A stretch of DNA of 64,000 nt from Candidatus Synoicihabitans palmerolidicus (lineage in GTDB: Bacteria; Verrucomicrobiota; Verrucomicrobiia; Opitutales; Opitutaceae), in contig JAGGDC010000001.1 in NCBI GenBank assembly GCA_020809425.1, positions 806,001 through 870,000 on the forward strand. The letters run 5' to 3'. The notes beneath the pieces were generated by a model that made no database searches, was not told where the DNA came from, and saw only the letters and a program-made list of their open reading frames with translations. Made by a program: the position numbers and the translations under genes. Below, piece by piece: positions 29,951 to 40,103 of the stretch. Positions within the stretch are counted from its first letter, which is position 1, and each line of letters begins with the position of its first letter.

Positions 29951-30124
29951 TCAGTTAATGGGGCGCCGGCGTTCCCTGGTCAGGCAAACCAAGGCGGCGA
30001 GGGAGAGGCCGATAAAGATACCGTAGCCGTGAAGGTTCAGCCCTGCATCCACGAAGATTCCGAGGCCCAAGCCGATCAAGGCAGGAGTCCAGATTGAACG
30101 TTCGCGAGGGGTACGGCGAATCAT
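29951..30124 (-). CDS. Small hydrophobic hypothetical protein
   Basis: From an ATG at 30124 the frame encodes 57 residues: a basic start (MIRRTPRERSIW), then two hydrophobic stretches (ALIGLGLGIFVDAGLNLHGYGIFIGLSLAALVCL) and a basic tail. It looks like a small membrane protein. I do not recognise a family. A very strong hairpin begins only 3 bases upstream of the ATG, which would bury its ribosome-binding site, so expression is doubtful. Confidence 0.4.
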   Translation of the reverse strand: MIRRTPRERSIWTPALIGLGLGIFVDAGLNLHGYGIFIGLSLAALVCLTRERRRPIN

Positions 30125-30224
30125 AGGACACGCCGCAGTCCAACACTGAGTGCACAGGCTGAAAGGGAACCACTCCCTCTCAGCCTGTGCACTCAGTGTT
30201 GGACTGCGGCGTGTTATGAGTCGT
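30115..30224. repeat. Near-perfect long inverted repeat (35-bp perfect arms)
   Basis: 30128-30162 and 30180-30214 are exact reverse complements over 35 bases, with a 17-nt loop. Outside the arms the complementarity continues for about 8-9 more bases after a 2-nt offset. It sits between the small membrane ORF and a gene-free region. It could be a MITE-like element, a cruciform, or an assembly fold-back. Confidence 0.8.
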
Positions 30225-30634
30225 TGATCAAAGTGGTGTCGGCATTGGGGTGATGATGTGGAATTGGCGCCGAAGAAACTTACGTGAGCTTCCGGCGCAA
30301 AACCGGTTTGGGCTCGTCCGACCGAGCTCGGCGACGAGATTGGGCGCGGGTATTCACCTAACGGGCAGGAACCCCTGGTACGTTTAGAGTCGAGTGGCAG
30401 TTTCAACGCCATGGTGAACCATCGGGTACGAGTGTCGGGACCAAAGGAAATCGACTACGAATTGACGCATTTGCAGCGAGAAGCGTATGGCGCGGCTGGG
30501 TGGACAGGTTGAGCCGGTGTATCAAATTAGTTGTGACTGATCGTGTCTGAGTCTCGACCTGGGAAAATTAATTCGAATAGTGAGGAATAATGTGAGCGCG
30601 TTCGGGATCCTTCGTGAGGCTTGCATTTATAAAA
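30225..30634. other. Intergenic region without a gene
   Basis: No frame here shows coding character. The stretch from about 30520 to 30600 is AT-richer than the surroundings and should hold the promoter of the hypothetical gene starting near 30635. Confidence 0.4.
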
Positions 30635-31622
30635 ATGGCTTCCAACCGCATACCTCTGACGTCCATAATGGGCATTGCTATAATAGTCCTCGCCGCATTG
30701 GCGTGGAAACAGTATTTGATGCTTGAGGATTGGATTCGGGCGGAGCGATCGGAATCAAGATGGCGGGTGGGAGCGGAAATTGAGGAGCCCGCGGGCCGTG
30801 CTTTGGCGGTGGATGGTCGGTGGAGTTCACCGGCAGGACCTATGCCGATCGAACGAAGCAGAAGTCTGACTGAGCGCGAGCAGTCGCAGTTGATGGGGGT
30901 CGCGGAATTGATGGAGAACCCTCGCTTCTGGCGAGCGATGGTTGCCCATCAGCGGACGATGTTGAATGGCCGGTTTGGGACTCTGTTCAAACGATTGGAT
31001 CTCACGTCGGAAGAGCTGGAAGTTTTGCGAGGTCTGCTGATTGAGAAACAGAACTCGGCTTTGGACGTATTAATGGTTTCCCGGGGAGAGTTGGGAGGCA
31101 CGATGAATGGGAATGAAGTGCGCGAAGTTTCGAGGCGTGCCCGCGAGGAGATAGATGAGTTGATCCGTCAGAATTTGGGTGATGAGCGTTTTGCTGAATA
31201 TCGAGCCTTTGAGAATTCCCTGTCGCAACGGGCCACGGTGGCGCAATTGGTGCAGCGGCTCAGCTATTCAGATTCGCAGATGCAGCCGGCCCAAGTGGAG
31301 GCCATGGTGGATTGGATGGTGGCGTCGGGAGGCGCGGTGCAACCGGAACGACCGGGCATATCGATCATGGTGAATACGGAAGATCCTCAGGCGGTGCCGA
31401 TCGTGCAAGCGACGGAACCGATCGAGTCCCGTCACCGACGAAGTCGTGGAGCGAGCGAAAGCGGTGCTGAAGCCGACTCAATTGGCAGCTCTGGTCGAGA
31501 TTCGAGAGGAATTACAAGCGGCGGATACGGTGGTGCAATTGGCGATGCAAAATCTTCCCGCCGAGACGCATTATAGGTTCGGGGCACTGGAGGGGTTGAA
31601 CATCCACTTGCTGTTGCAGTGA
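30635..31622 (+). CDS. Hypothetical membrane-anchored protein (frameshifted)
   Basis: An N-terminal signal anchor (SIMGIAIIVLAALAWKQYLML) precedes a helical, charged domain with LTEREQSQLMGVAELMENPRFWRAMVAHQRTML and a long coiled region (LTSEELEVLRGLLIEKQNSALDVLMVSR). One indel near 31430 is needed to reach VTDEVVERAKAVLKPTQLAALVEIREELQAADTVVQLAMQNLPAE and the stop at 31622. LKPTQLAAL resembles the repeated LTPEQ segments of helical periplasmic proteins. About 329 residues. The function is unknown. ATG at 30635 is preferred; a GTG seven codons earlier is possible. Confidence 0.6.
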
Positions 31623-31690
31623 GGGGGCGGATGGCGCCGACACAAGGGGGGAGTTGCCGGCGTGGGCTTCTCGGGGGGGCGTGAGATTCA

Positions 31691-33314
31691 TCAGGGGAGA
31701 CGCAGGCTCCAGTTGCGATTCGGCTCGGTAGGGATGTTGGGGTTTGCGAGCACCCAATCGATAATGAGTTCACGAATACCGATGTTGGACCGGTAGACCA
31801 CGGAGGCATCGGTCAGCATGGCGTAGCGCCTCCGCCGTTGGCCCGGTAGTTGTGGGTGGCGACGCGCAATTTGCGGTCAGGATCGAGCGCCCGACCGCGA
31901 AAACGGAGGGCGACGATGCGCTCGCCCGGGCGGCGTCCAAGATCGATGGTGTCTTCGATGCCGTCGGCCATATCGAAACTATAGCCGGGAACGGAGGGGT
32001 CGACGTGATCGACGGCGGAGCGTCCGAATTTACCGGGAAGGAAGTAGCCGGCGGCGTGTTCCAGGGTTTGCTTCAATTGGGCTCCCGTGAGCTCGAGGAC
32101 GACCAGAGTATTATCGTAAACGTAGAGGCCGGCAATATCGCGCACCGTCAGGTCACCGGCGGGCAGACGGGCGGCCGAGTTGAAGGACGCGGCCAGGGAG
32201 ACGTCGGTTTCGCCGGCCGTGAGTTGAACCCGGTGAATCAGGTCAATGATGGCGGTATCTTCGAGACGAGCGTTGATTTCCTGATCGAGATGTCCGATGG
32301 GCTCGGCGAACCAGGCGTGGGTGGCGTCGTGGACCTCCTGGGTGAGGGCGATGATTTTCGGGTCGGGCTCCACGATGGATGAAATCGGATGAGTGGTGGA
32401 GGTTTTGCCCACGAGTTTCCAAGGCGCGCTAGGTTCCGCCCGCTCCATGAGCAGAGTGGATCGCGCGAGAAATCCCCCCCCCAGCGACCCGCTTGAGTGA
32501 GGAGAACTCCATTGATGGTGAGGGAGGGGATTTCGCGATGGGTGTGGCCCATGAGAATAAGGTCGATACCGGGGACTTCGCGGGCGATTCGAATGGCGGC
32601 GTTTTCGTTGGGGACCTGACCCGGTGTCGGTATGCCGGTGAGGATGTCCTCTTCCAGTCCCATGTGCATCGCGATGACGACCACGTCGACGCGGGCGCGA
32701 CGGCGAAGTTCTCCCACCCAGCGGCGGGCAGATTTTACTGGATCGGTGAAAGTCAGACCTCGGTAGTTTTCGACATTCTCACATGCGGGGATGCCCGGGG
32801 TGGTGAGGCCGAGAACACCAACGCGGACGCCGCGGACCTCTTTTACGCTATAGGGGGCGTAGGCGGGGTCTTCGGTGCCTTCGAGGCAGATATTACCGGA
32901 GATCCAGGGGAAACGGGCGGAGCGTCGGGCTTGATTGAGCACGTCGAGCCCGAAGTTGTATTCATGGTTGCCGACGGCGAGGGCGTCGAATCCCAGCTCG
33001 TTCATGGCGAGCATCATGGGGTGGCGACGTTGGGGGTCGATGACGGCGGCATGGTAGGCGAGCGGAAAGCCTTGAATTGTATCGCCGGAGTCGATGAGGA
33101 TGGCGTCAGGGTCCAGGCTACGGGCGCGACGAATGAGACTGCTTATTTTGGCGAGTCCATTGTCGGTGCCTTCGTTCGTGTAGTAGTCAATGGGGTGGAT
33201 GTGCCCGTGCAAGTCGGTGGAGGAAAGCACGGTGATGTAAGTGCGATCGGCGGCGGAACAGAGACCACCGCAGGCGAGCGCCAAAATTACGAACAGACGA
33301 AGCCGGGTAATCAT
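31691..33314 (-). CDS. Metallophosphoesterase/5'-nucleotidase, UshA type (frameshifted)
   Basis: A signal peptide (FVILALACGGLCSA) is followed by the two-metal phosphoesterase core: TVLSSTDLHGHI, LIDSGDTIQG, ALAVGNHEYNFG, VIAMHMGLEED and LILMGHTHRE, all five metal-ligand motifs intact. An indel at about 32470 (a run of C) leads to the 5'-nucleotidase C-terminal domain, with LAASFNSAARLPAGDLTVRDIAGLYVYDNTLVVLELTGAQLKQTLEHAAGYF. A second indel near 31825 restores YAMLTDASVVYRS and the stop at 31691. About 541 residues. It is periplasmic and hydrolyses nucleotides or cyclic nucleotides. Confidence 0.86.
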
Positions 33315-33415
33315 GCGCTAAGGAATGACTTTACCGGTCGAAGGGAAAGGGCGAAAATTGATACGATCGCGGCAAGTCATCGCGACCGTACCATTTCGAA
33401 GGCGCGAGGGGAGGC

Positions 33416-36079
33416 TCAGTGTTCCTTCAGATAGGAAACGATATCGGCCACATCTTGGGCGGATAGGCCGAGTTGATCTGCACTGAGCATGAGAGAGCGA
33501 CCATACCAATGGACTCCTTTGACGCGATCGGCCGGAATCATTTGGGTGAGTCCGCCCATGGATTTTACGACGGTGGGGTCGCCTTGGGCGAGCATCAGAC
33601 CGTGGATGTGCGTGCCGTCGTGCAATTCCACGTCGCGGCCATCGTAGCCGTGGGCGATATCGCGATTGGGATCGATGATGGCGTAGATCGCTTGTTCGAC
33701 TCCTTGACGGCTGACCCAGCCATTCAGGTTGGGGGCGTAGTCGGTGCCAGAATCACCGGCGACGTGGCACAGGCGGCAAGCGGCGATTTTGTCGGAACCG
33801 CGAGTCGCGTCATCGGAGTGGGCGAGCACCTCGGGCAATGAAAGGGCCTGGGCGGGGTCGGGTGGCGGCACAATGCTCGAGACTACGGTCACTTTGTCCG
33901 GATCATAGATTCCTGCTGCTTTGACTTTAGCGGCGAGGTCGGTGTCGGCCCAGCGCAGATGCATGTGGTTCAGGATCCACCAGAGGGCGGTTTCCTGCAG
34001 CAAGTCGGGCTCGCGTTGAGCTATTTCCAGCATGGTGTGAGCGGCGGAGGCGGTGAACCCGAGAGCGGTCATGGCTTGCCGACGGGAAACGAGGGGGAGC
34101 GTCTCATCTTGGAGGCGCTGAGTGAAGAACGACTCGGAAACGGGGGGAACTCAGAGTGAAAAGGAGATCAGCGAAACGGGAGGACGAGTGGTCGAACGAG
34201 GAGTCGGCGAGCAGTAATCGAGCGAGGTCGTCTGCCTTGCCGGTCGCACCGATGCCCCAGGCCGCGAGGTAGGTACGATCGATGCCATCAAACGAGTGGG
34301 CGAGTTGCCGCAGGAGGTCTGAACTGAATTCCCGTGAGGTGTCGCGCAAGGCGACCGCGATGTCGCGACGGACGGCGGAGGACGGATCGGAGGTAAGCCG
34401 ACCGAGTTCCGCGGAAACATCGGCCTGGGTGCGGCGCAAGGCGCGGAGCGCCGCGACACGGATGGACGCGTCAGGATGAGACGTCAGCGCTCGGACGCGC
34501 TTTTGGCCGGCATCGCCCAGCCGGGCGAGGAGGAATACGGCGCGGGCGGCGACGTAGGGATTGGGATCTTCGAGCTGGGTGGTTACGGCGGGAACAGCGG
34601 CCTTTCCGGCGGAATGCAGGCGGGCGGCTCCGAGAGCGCGAACATTGACGGCAGGGTTACGCAAGGCGGCCAGTTGACCGTCAGTGGTGCTGAGATCGAA
34701 GATCGGCACGGACGGGTTTACGCCCTGAGGGGTGATGCGATAGATGGTGCCGCTGAGCGTATCATCGTGATCGGCGTGACCGCCCACGCGAGGGTCGAAC
34801 CAGTCCGCAATGTAGATTGCACCGTCGGGTCCGACGGCGACATCCGATGGGCCAAACATGGAATAGAGTTCGTCATTGGTGCGACCGCGTAGGGAATCGA
34901 TGCCGGTGAGGCGTTGGTCGGGGTTGGTGGTGAAAAAATTAAAACGATCCAGACTGAAGCCGGCGCCAGCCTGGGTGGGGCGGTATCCAAATATGACATT
35001 GCGAGCAGCTTCGCAGGAGAGGAGGAGCCCGCGCCAATCGGGACCGAGCAAGTCGCCCTCGTAGTAGACGATGCCCGTGGGGGCGCCGTAGACGTCGCCG
35101 GACGGCATGATACCAGGGTCTTCCTGGCGCCATTGGGAGGTAGGGATGTCCTGGCCGGGACGACGGTCGGCAGTCCAGAAACGTTGCCTGTCACGGGAAA
35201 ACCAACCGGCGTTGCCGTATTCAATAAAGTAGGACGTACGGGAGGTCGGGGGATCGTCGTTGTCGTTTTGGAAGACGTCACCGAAGGACGTAACGGTTTG
35301 TTCGTAACTGTTGCGGAAGTTGTGACCGATGATTTCGACTTGGGAGCCGTCCGGTTGCATACGGGCGGAGAAGCCTACGACGTAGACGTGGCCGTCGTCG
35401 CTGGTGGCTCCGGCGTAAGTAGCAGGAGAGTGTCCTCCGACCGGATTTACGCCCCATTCGTAGGCACTGCCGATTCGAAATGTGCGGCCGGAGCGGTCAG
35501 TGAAATGGCCGCCAGTGTTGCCGCTGTTGAAATACCACAGACCGTCGGGGCCCACGGTGACGGAATGCAGGGAGTGGTCGTGGTTGCGGCCGTTAAATCC
35601 CGTGAGCAGGATTTCGCGTTTGTCGATGGCGGGGTCGATGCGGAGGTCGCGATCGACGTCAGTGTAAACCAAGAGGAGAGGGGCGCAGGCGACGACGATT
35701 TGGTTGTCGAGGACGGCGATGCCGAGCGGGGCGAGGAGTTCGGGCTCCTGAACGAAAACGTGAGAGGAATCGGCAATGCCGTCACCATCGGTGTCTTCAA
35801 GTACCACGATCCGGTCGCCGGCGGGATCGCGGTTTTCATGTTTCCGGTAGTTGACGCTCTCGGTCACCCAGACGCGACCGGCGAAATCGATGTCCATGTT
35901 GGTGGGGTTGCGCAACTGGGGAGCTTGAGCCCAGATGGTCGCTTCGAGACCCTCGGGCACGGCGAAGAGGTCGTGGAGCACGACCGTGGGGCTTGAGGCG
36001 AGAGAGGAGGCGTTGCGTCGTCGGCTTTGGTAAGCAGAGGGATAAGCAACGTAAGTAGGCAAGAGATCAAACGGGGCAT
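33416..36079 (-). CDS. PVC-type heme-binding CxxCH protein (membrane-bound dehydrogenase domain; frameshifted)
   Basis: The start at 36079 gives a signal peptide (LISCLLTLLIPLLTKA); an indel near 36005 leads to the beta-propeller dehydrogenase part (FAVPEGLEATIWAQAPQLRNPTNMDIDFAGRVWVTESVNYR...FNGRNHDHSLHSVTVGPDGLWYFNSGNTG). HEAT-like repeats follow (ALRNPAVNVRALGAARL; DPNPYVAARAVFLLARLGD). A second indel near 34100 gives the cytochrome domain with the heme motif CRLCH and GPLT-like axial region SMGGLTQMIPADRV. About 885 residues. This architecture is almost restricted to Planctomycetes/Verrucomicrobia. A Met ligand is probable in SMGG. Confidence 0.85.
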
Positions 36080-36238
36080 AAGGGGAGGGTTGGGACGGAA
36101 ATAGGTGGAGGGCAATAAATGGGGGTCAAGGCGTGCTGAAATTATAACCACTCGAGGGGACTCGTTTAACGTCACTCGGGTATGGGTGCCATGACGAGGG
36201 GAATTGAGTTGAGATGAGCCGGGCGGAAGGTGAGAGCC

Positions 36239-36658
36239 ATGAAACTCCGCATGCTACCCCTTTTATTGGTTTTGTTGTCTCTTGCGATGGCTCCGGGCGT
36301 TCGGGCCGATCATCATAAGAGCGAGCGAGTGTTTGAGCTGCGGATTTATCAACCTCATGAAGGGGAAATGCAGGCGTTGTTGACGCGTTTTCGTGATCAC
36401 ACCTGCGGTATTTTTGAGCGCTTGGGTATCGAAAACGTGGCTTACTGGGTGGAAACCGAGCCAGCGGCAGGGGAAGAGCCGAAACTGTATTACGTGATCG
36501 CACATCCGAGCCGGCAGGCGGCGAAGGACGCGTGGGCCAAGGTTATGGTGGATGACGAATGGAAGGCGGCCTATGCCGAAAGCATCCAAGGCGGTCGCCT
36601 GGTGGTTAAAGTCGACTCGATATTTATGGCGCCGACGGATTTTTCGGCGATCAAATGA
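36239..36658 (+). CDS. Secreted NIPSNAP-family protein
   Basis: An intact protein of 139 residues with a signal peptide (MLPLLLVLLSLAMAPGVRA). The NIPSNAP domain is RVFELRIYQPHEGEMQALLTRFRDHTCGIFERLGIENVAYW...YYVIAHPSRQAAKDAWAKVMVDDEWKAAYAES, a dimeric alpha-beta barrel fold. Related proteins in Verrucomicrobia are common and of unknown function. Start 36239 is chosen because the signal peptide begins there. Palindrome copy 5 lies 37 bases after its stop. Confidence 0.86.
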   Translation: MKLRMLPLLLVLLSLAMAPGVRADHHKSERVFELRIYQPHEGEMQALLTRFRDHTCGIFERLGIENVAYWVETEPAAGEEPKLYYVIAHPSRQAAKDAWAKVMVDDEWKAAYAESIQGGRLVVKVDSIFMAPTDFSAIK

Positions 36659-36694
36659 ACAGGTGACGGGACGGCGGGGATTCACGCGGGCGGT

Positions 36695-36715
36695 TTGTAA
36701 CGTCATACGTTACAA
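36695..36715. repeat. Palindromic intergenic repeat, copy 5
   Basis: Half-site TTGTAACG, core TCATA in place of TATTA, and exact complement of the half-site. It lies between two convergent genes, and the stop codon of the minus-strand esterase is formed by its core (TGA at 36703-36705). Confidence 0.82.
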
Positions 36716-37643
36716 ACTGCTGTCCCGAATTTTGCGGATGGAGAGCTAGGGAGGGGGAGTGAGGGTAGATGGAGGGATTGGCGGAGGAACTGGTCGATCC
36801 GGACCCGCGTAGCGGCGTCGGTGAAGGCGGATCCGCCGTGGGCACTGCCGTGTTTGACATCGAAGAGGTGAGTGAGGCCGAGTTTGGCGTAAGCGCCCTG
36901 AATTTCATGGGCTTGGTTGATCGGCATCTGGGGTCCTGGTCTCCGTGGGATACGTAGAGTAGCGGGTCGGAGGCATCGATGTGGTACATGGGGCTGGCGA
37001 GTTTGGCCATTTCTGGCACGTCTGCGGGTTGACCGCCGATGAAGAGATCGAGGGCGGGTTGACGCACTTTGAGGCCGTGCGGGGTGGATTGAGCGAGGAT
37101 GGTGAGGAGGTTGCTGGCGCCGTAGAGAGCGATGATTGCTTGGACGGAGGAATCGGAGTCGAGGTCTGCTCCGACGTTGCCTTCGAGGACAGGAGATTTG
37201 TTGCTGACGCCGACAAGGGCGGCGAGGTGACCCCCGGCGGAGGACCCTCCGATGACGATGGGGTAGGCGGGCACTTGAAGCTCGGCAGCGTGGGCACGCA
37301 GGTAGCGAATGGCGGCTTTGATGTCGTGAACTTGAGCGGGGAATCGGGACTCGCGAGACAGGCGATAGTCCACGCTGGCGACAGTCCAACCGAAGTCGGT
37401 CATACTTTTGAGGTCGACGGAAGCGCGACTCCCTGCGTGCCAGGCACCGCCGTGGACCCAGACGATGAGTCCGACGATGTCACCAGAGGGGGGATACAAG
37501 TCGAGCCGGATAGTATGGTCGCCGACGGTGGCGAAAGGGATATCTCGCGTGGTGGGAAAATCCGTTGCGGCGTGCAGGGGAAACAGGAACGTGCAAGATA
37601 GAGTGCCGAGCATCAGCACGTGGATAAACAAAGGGCGGGGCAT
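36703..37643 (-). CDS. Alpha/beta hydrolase, esterase/lipase type (one frameshift)
   Basis: A signal peptide (FIHVLMLGTLSCTFLFPLHA) precedes an esterase domain: oxyanion region VGLIVWVHGGAWHAGSR, nucleophile elbow VIGGSSAGGHLAAL, and SDPLLYVSHGDQDP near the catalytic Asp. An indel near 36935 leads to PINQAHEIQGAYAKLG and FDVKHGSAHGGSAF, containing the catalytic His. About 314 residues. Such secreted BD-FAE-like hydrolases often deacetylate plant polysaccharides. The stop lies within a palindromic repeat, so the C-terminal AVCNV residues are encoded by repeat sequence. Confidence 0.83.
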
Positions 37644-37646
37644 GGG

Positions 37647-37799
37647 TTGAGAGCGAACAAGGCGGTGGATTGGTCTGCAGCGCTCCGGATTGGTGGGGCG
37701 TATTTGGAGCGAGCAACGGGAACATCCCAATACCTCACCCAGATCGAGGAGGCGATGGCAGTGGCCCGGAAGAAACTGGCGGATGCCGATGCGCCTTGA
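37647..37799 (+). CDS. Short hypothetical ORF, possible gene remnant
   Basis: A 50-residue frame starting at TTG 37647 reads ANKAVDWSAALRIGGAYLERATGTSQYLTQIEEAMAVARKKLADADAP. It is helical, and its codon use is more gene-like than the opposite-strand frame, but there is no family match and no clear ribosome-binding site. It might be the end of a lost gene. It lies divergent to the esterase. Confidence 0.22.
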   Translation: MRANKAVDWSAALRIGGAYLERATGTSQYLTQIEEAMAVARKKLADADAP

Positions 37800-37838
37800 A
37801 TTAGGCGACGGGGCAATTCGGGTGGGTTGGGTCCAAAC

Positions 37839-38399
37839 TCAGGGACCGAATCGGAAAGCGGTGACGGCTGTTTCGAAGACGTTTAGGTCGCGGGCGTGGT
37901 AGTGGCGGTGGGGGGCGAGGTAACTCAGGGTCCAGAGTTTGCCATCGTGGATGGTGCCGTAGCGGGTTTCGGTCAGTCGCAATTGTTGAGCGTCGCTGTA
38001 CGTGAAAGTCAATTTGAAGCCCGGTTGCCCCCCGACGGAAGCGGGTTCGTTGGCGGTGACGGTGAGGCCCAGTCGATCCTGATCCGAGCGCAGATCGTCG
38101 GCGATGATCTCGGCGAGTTAGTAGGAGCCAAGACCGGGGGATAGTTCGCGTTCGGAGTTGGGTAAGGCGGCGTCGAGTTTGGCCGATTGTACTTTAATGC
38201 TTTGAAGTGCGACACCATCGCGGGTGGCGACAAGGTGGGCGCCCAAGTTAGTGGAGTAACTCCAACCGGCGGGGACTTGCATGGAGAACGCCTGCTTGGG
38301 GGCTTGGTAAGTGGTGCCGCCGAGGTTCCAAAATTGGCAGCCGCCTAGTAGCAGTAGCAGGCTGGCGAGGGGGGCGAGTTGCAGGAGTCGGGGGACCAT
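37839..38399 (-). CDS. Putative lipoprotein with in-frame TAA
   Basis: The N-terminus (LLQLAPLASLLLLLGGCQFWNLG) is a lipoprotein signal with lipobox LLGGC. The mature part, YQAPKQAFSMQVPAGWSYSTNLGAHLVATRDGVALQSIKVQ, resembles PsbP/DUF-type periplasmic proteins. TAA at 38118-38120 interrupts the frame after GLGSY; the same frame continues LAEIIADDLRSDQDRLGLTVTANEPASVGGQPGFKLTFTYSDAQQLRLTETRYG to the stop at 37839. The total is 186 residues. It lies downstream of the TPR part of the split M48 protease and was probably co-transcribed with it. Confidence 0.65.
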
Positions 38400-38658
38400 G
38401 AGGAAAGGAGTTCGAGTAGATGCGCTCGGTCGTTGGCCAGGGGGGATAAGCGCAGGTAATTTTGCAAAGCGCGGCTGGCTTCGCGGGTGGTGCCGAGGGA
38501 ACCGAGCGATAGGCCCAGGCCGCGCCACGCGTGGGCATGGTTCGGGTCGAGGGTGACGGCGCGCCGGTAACGTTGGATGGCGGAGGAGGTGGCGTCGGCA
38601 GTCGTACCTTTGCGAAACCATTCGCCGTAGAGGAATTCGGGTTCGGCGTTGGAGATGA
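38345..38658 (-). pseudogene. TPR C-terminal part of the M48 protease, cut off by the IS element
   Basis: The frame reads NAEPEFLYGEWFRKGTTADATSSAIQRYRRAVTLDPNHAHAWRGLGLSLGSLGTTREASRALQNYLRLSPLANDRAHLLELLSS, two TPR units. It joins naturally to the M48 fragment ending AEQLLQRLVDLDPCYGD at 40104, which also begins a TPR. The IS1111-type element therefore separates the two halves. The exact 3' end overlaps the lipoprotein start and is not certain. Confidence 0.7.
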
Positions 38659-38670
38659 CATGGGGGGGTG

Positions 38671-38704
38671 TTGTCAGGAGCGACGAAGTCGCAAGAACTG
38701 ACAA
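38671..38704. repeat. Nested stem-loop at the left end of the IS1111-type element
   Basis: Outer arms TTGTCAG (38671-38677) and CTGACAA (38698-38704) enclose inner arms GCGAC (38680-38684) and GTCGC (38688-38692). It lies 4 bases before the transposase ATG, so it could hide its translation start or be a subterminal recombination site. Confidence 0.6.
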
Positions 38705-38708
38705 TGTT

Positions 38709-39815
38709 ATGACTACGAATCAAATACCCCCCCACATCATCCGCCAACGATTCAAACCGGTTGGGCGAAGTAATCAAGCTGGGCATCGACGTGCACATTG
38801 AAAAATACGTCGTCGTCATGAAGATCGACGGCAGCGCGCCGGAGCGGGCGAAACGCTTCACTCCGGAGCAGTTCATCGTCTGGGTGCATGAACTCGCCGG
38901 CCGGTGCGACCAGCTCTACAGCTGCTACGAGGCCGGTCCGTTTGGCTTCAACCTACACCGTCGACTCCAAGAAATGGGCGTGACCAATCACGTGATCCGC
39001 CCGATCAATTGGGATGAACACGGCAAGAATGTTAAGACCGACGCGCGTGATGCGACGCAGATGGTGCTATGCTTGGACGGAGACCTGCGCGGCAACCATC
39101 GCAGCTTCAGCACGGTGCGCGTGCCCAGTGAAACCGAGGAACGGCGGCGCAGCATCCCCCGCTAACGCCAGAGCTTGATCAAGGAGCGCAAGCGGCTGGC
39201 GGCGAAGGCGCGAGGTCACGTGATGTATTACGGCGGGCGCCTCCAGGGGGAATGGTGGAGACCAAAACGCTGGCGTAGTTTGGGCGAAGAGCTCACCGAA
39301 CACGTGCTCGCATTACTGGAGCCGCTACGCGTGATCGTATTGGTTATCGAAGAACAAATCGCGCTGGTAGAGCAGCGGCTGGAGGAAATGAGTGCGGTGG
39401 CACTGCCCAAGGGCATGGGCACCGTTATCTTCGAACAAATGGAACGAGAAGTCTGTGATGGGGGACGATTCGACACCCGCAAGCAGGTGGGCAGTTACAC
39501 CGGGTTGTGTCCGAGTGAAGACACCAGCGACCGGCGGCGCTTCCAAGGCTCGATCACAAGCATGGCAACCCCCGCCTGCGTCACATGTTGATCGCGTGCG
39601 TCTGGTTGCTGATACACTGGAACCCGGACTACCGAGGCATCGTGAAGTGGCGAGACAAGCTGCTGGAAGCCAAGCTGACCAAGGCGAGCAAGAAAAAGAT
39701 CGGCGTCGCCATCGCTCGACAGTTTGCGGTGGATTGGTGGCGAATCAGAACGGGCAAAGCCACGCCGGACCAACTTGGATTAGCCATGAAAGAATTACCC
39801 GCGATGAGTGGCTGA
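38709..39815 (+). CDS. IS1111-type transposase (IS110 family) with in-frame stop and frameshifts
   Basis: The ATG at 38709 needs one C fewer in a C7 run to read MTTNQIPPTSSANDSNRLGEVIKLGIDVHIEKYVVVMKIDG, with the first catalytic Asp. Next come YEAGPFGFNLHRRLQ and NVKTDARDATQMV (DxxD). TAA at 39163-39165 interrupts the linker where Glu would fit (IPR-E-RQSLIKERKRLAAKARGH). The transposase_20 domain follows (GMGTVIFEQMEREVCDGGRFDTRKQVGSYTGLCPSE), then a shift near 39570 into LIACVWLLIHWNPDYRGIVKWRDKL with the C-terminal basic end. Clearly degenerate or mis-sequenced. Confidence 0.85.
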
Positions 39816-40103
39816 AATCACCATCGACGGAGCGAAATAGACGATTTTAGCGGAGTGTGCCCGACCTGACCCCTGTCGCTTTTGATGTGACGTTCTTGAA
39901 GATTGGGCAGCCTCGCTTCTGCAGCCTGTAGTGACCGAATGGATATGTCATAGTGTGCCCCCCGTTGACGGGGACACGGATAGCAGGAAATCCCGGCCTC
40001 ATACCGAGTCCGTGGTGGCTCAGAAGACGCAAAAATCAAATCCACCACCTTCAACTCAATCCACTGAATGTAACTGAAACCAAAAAACGGGATCACTCTT
40101 GAC
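39816..40103 (+). ncRNA. Candidate bridge-RNA region of the IS1111-type element
   Basis: About 290 bases between the transposase stop and the element end have no gene. In IS1111-group elements the bridge RNA is encoded on this side. A local inverted repeat around 39958-39977 (CCCCCGT / ACGGGG) supports RNA structure. It has not been folded, and the guide loops are not assigned. Confidence 0.3.

Larger units (their letters stand above)
38659..40103 (+). mobile_element. IS1111-type (IS110 family) insertion sequence
   Basis: About 1.45 kb inserted in the M48 protease gene. The left end carries a nested stem-loop at 38671-38704; the transposase occupies 38709-39815; about 290 non-coding bases follow. 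The boundaries are set by where the protease frame resumes and are accurate only to about 15 bases. The long non-coding end lies downstream of the transposase, which is the IS1111-group layout. Confidence 0.78.

Noticed and set aside
39816..40103. Protein-coding gene after the IS1111 transposase
   Set aside because: No frame with gene-like composition; the region fits the non-coding end of the element.
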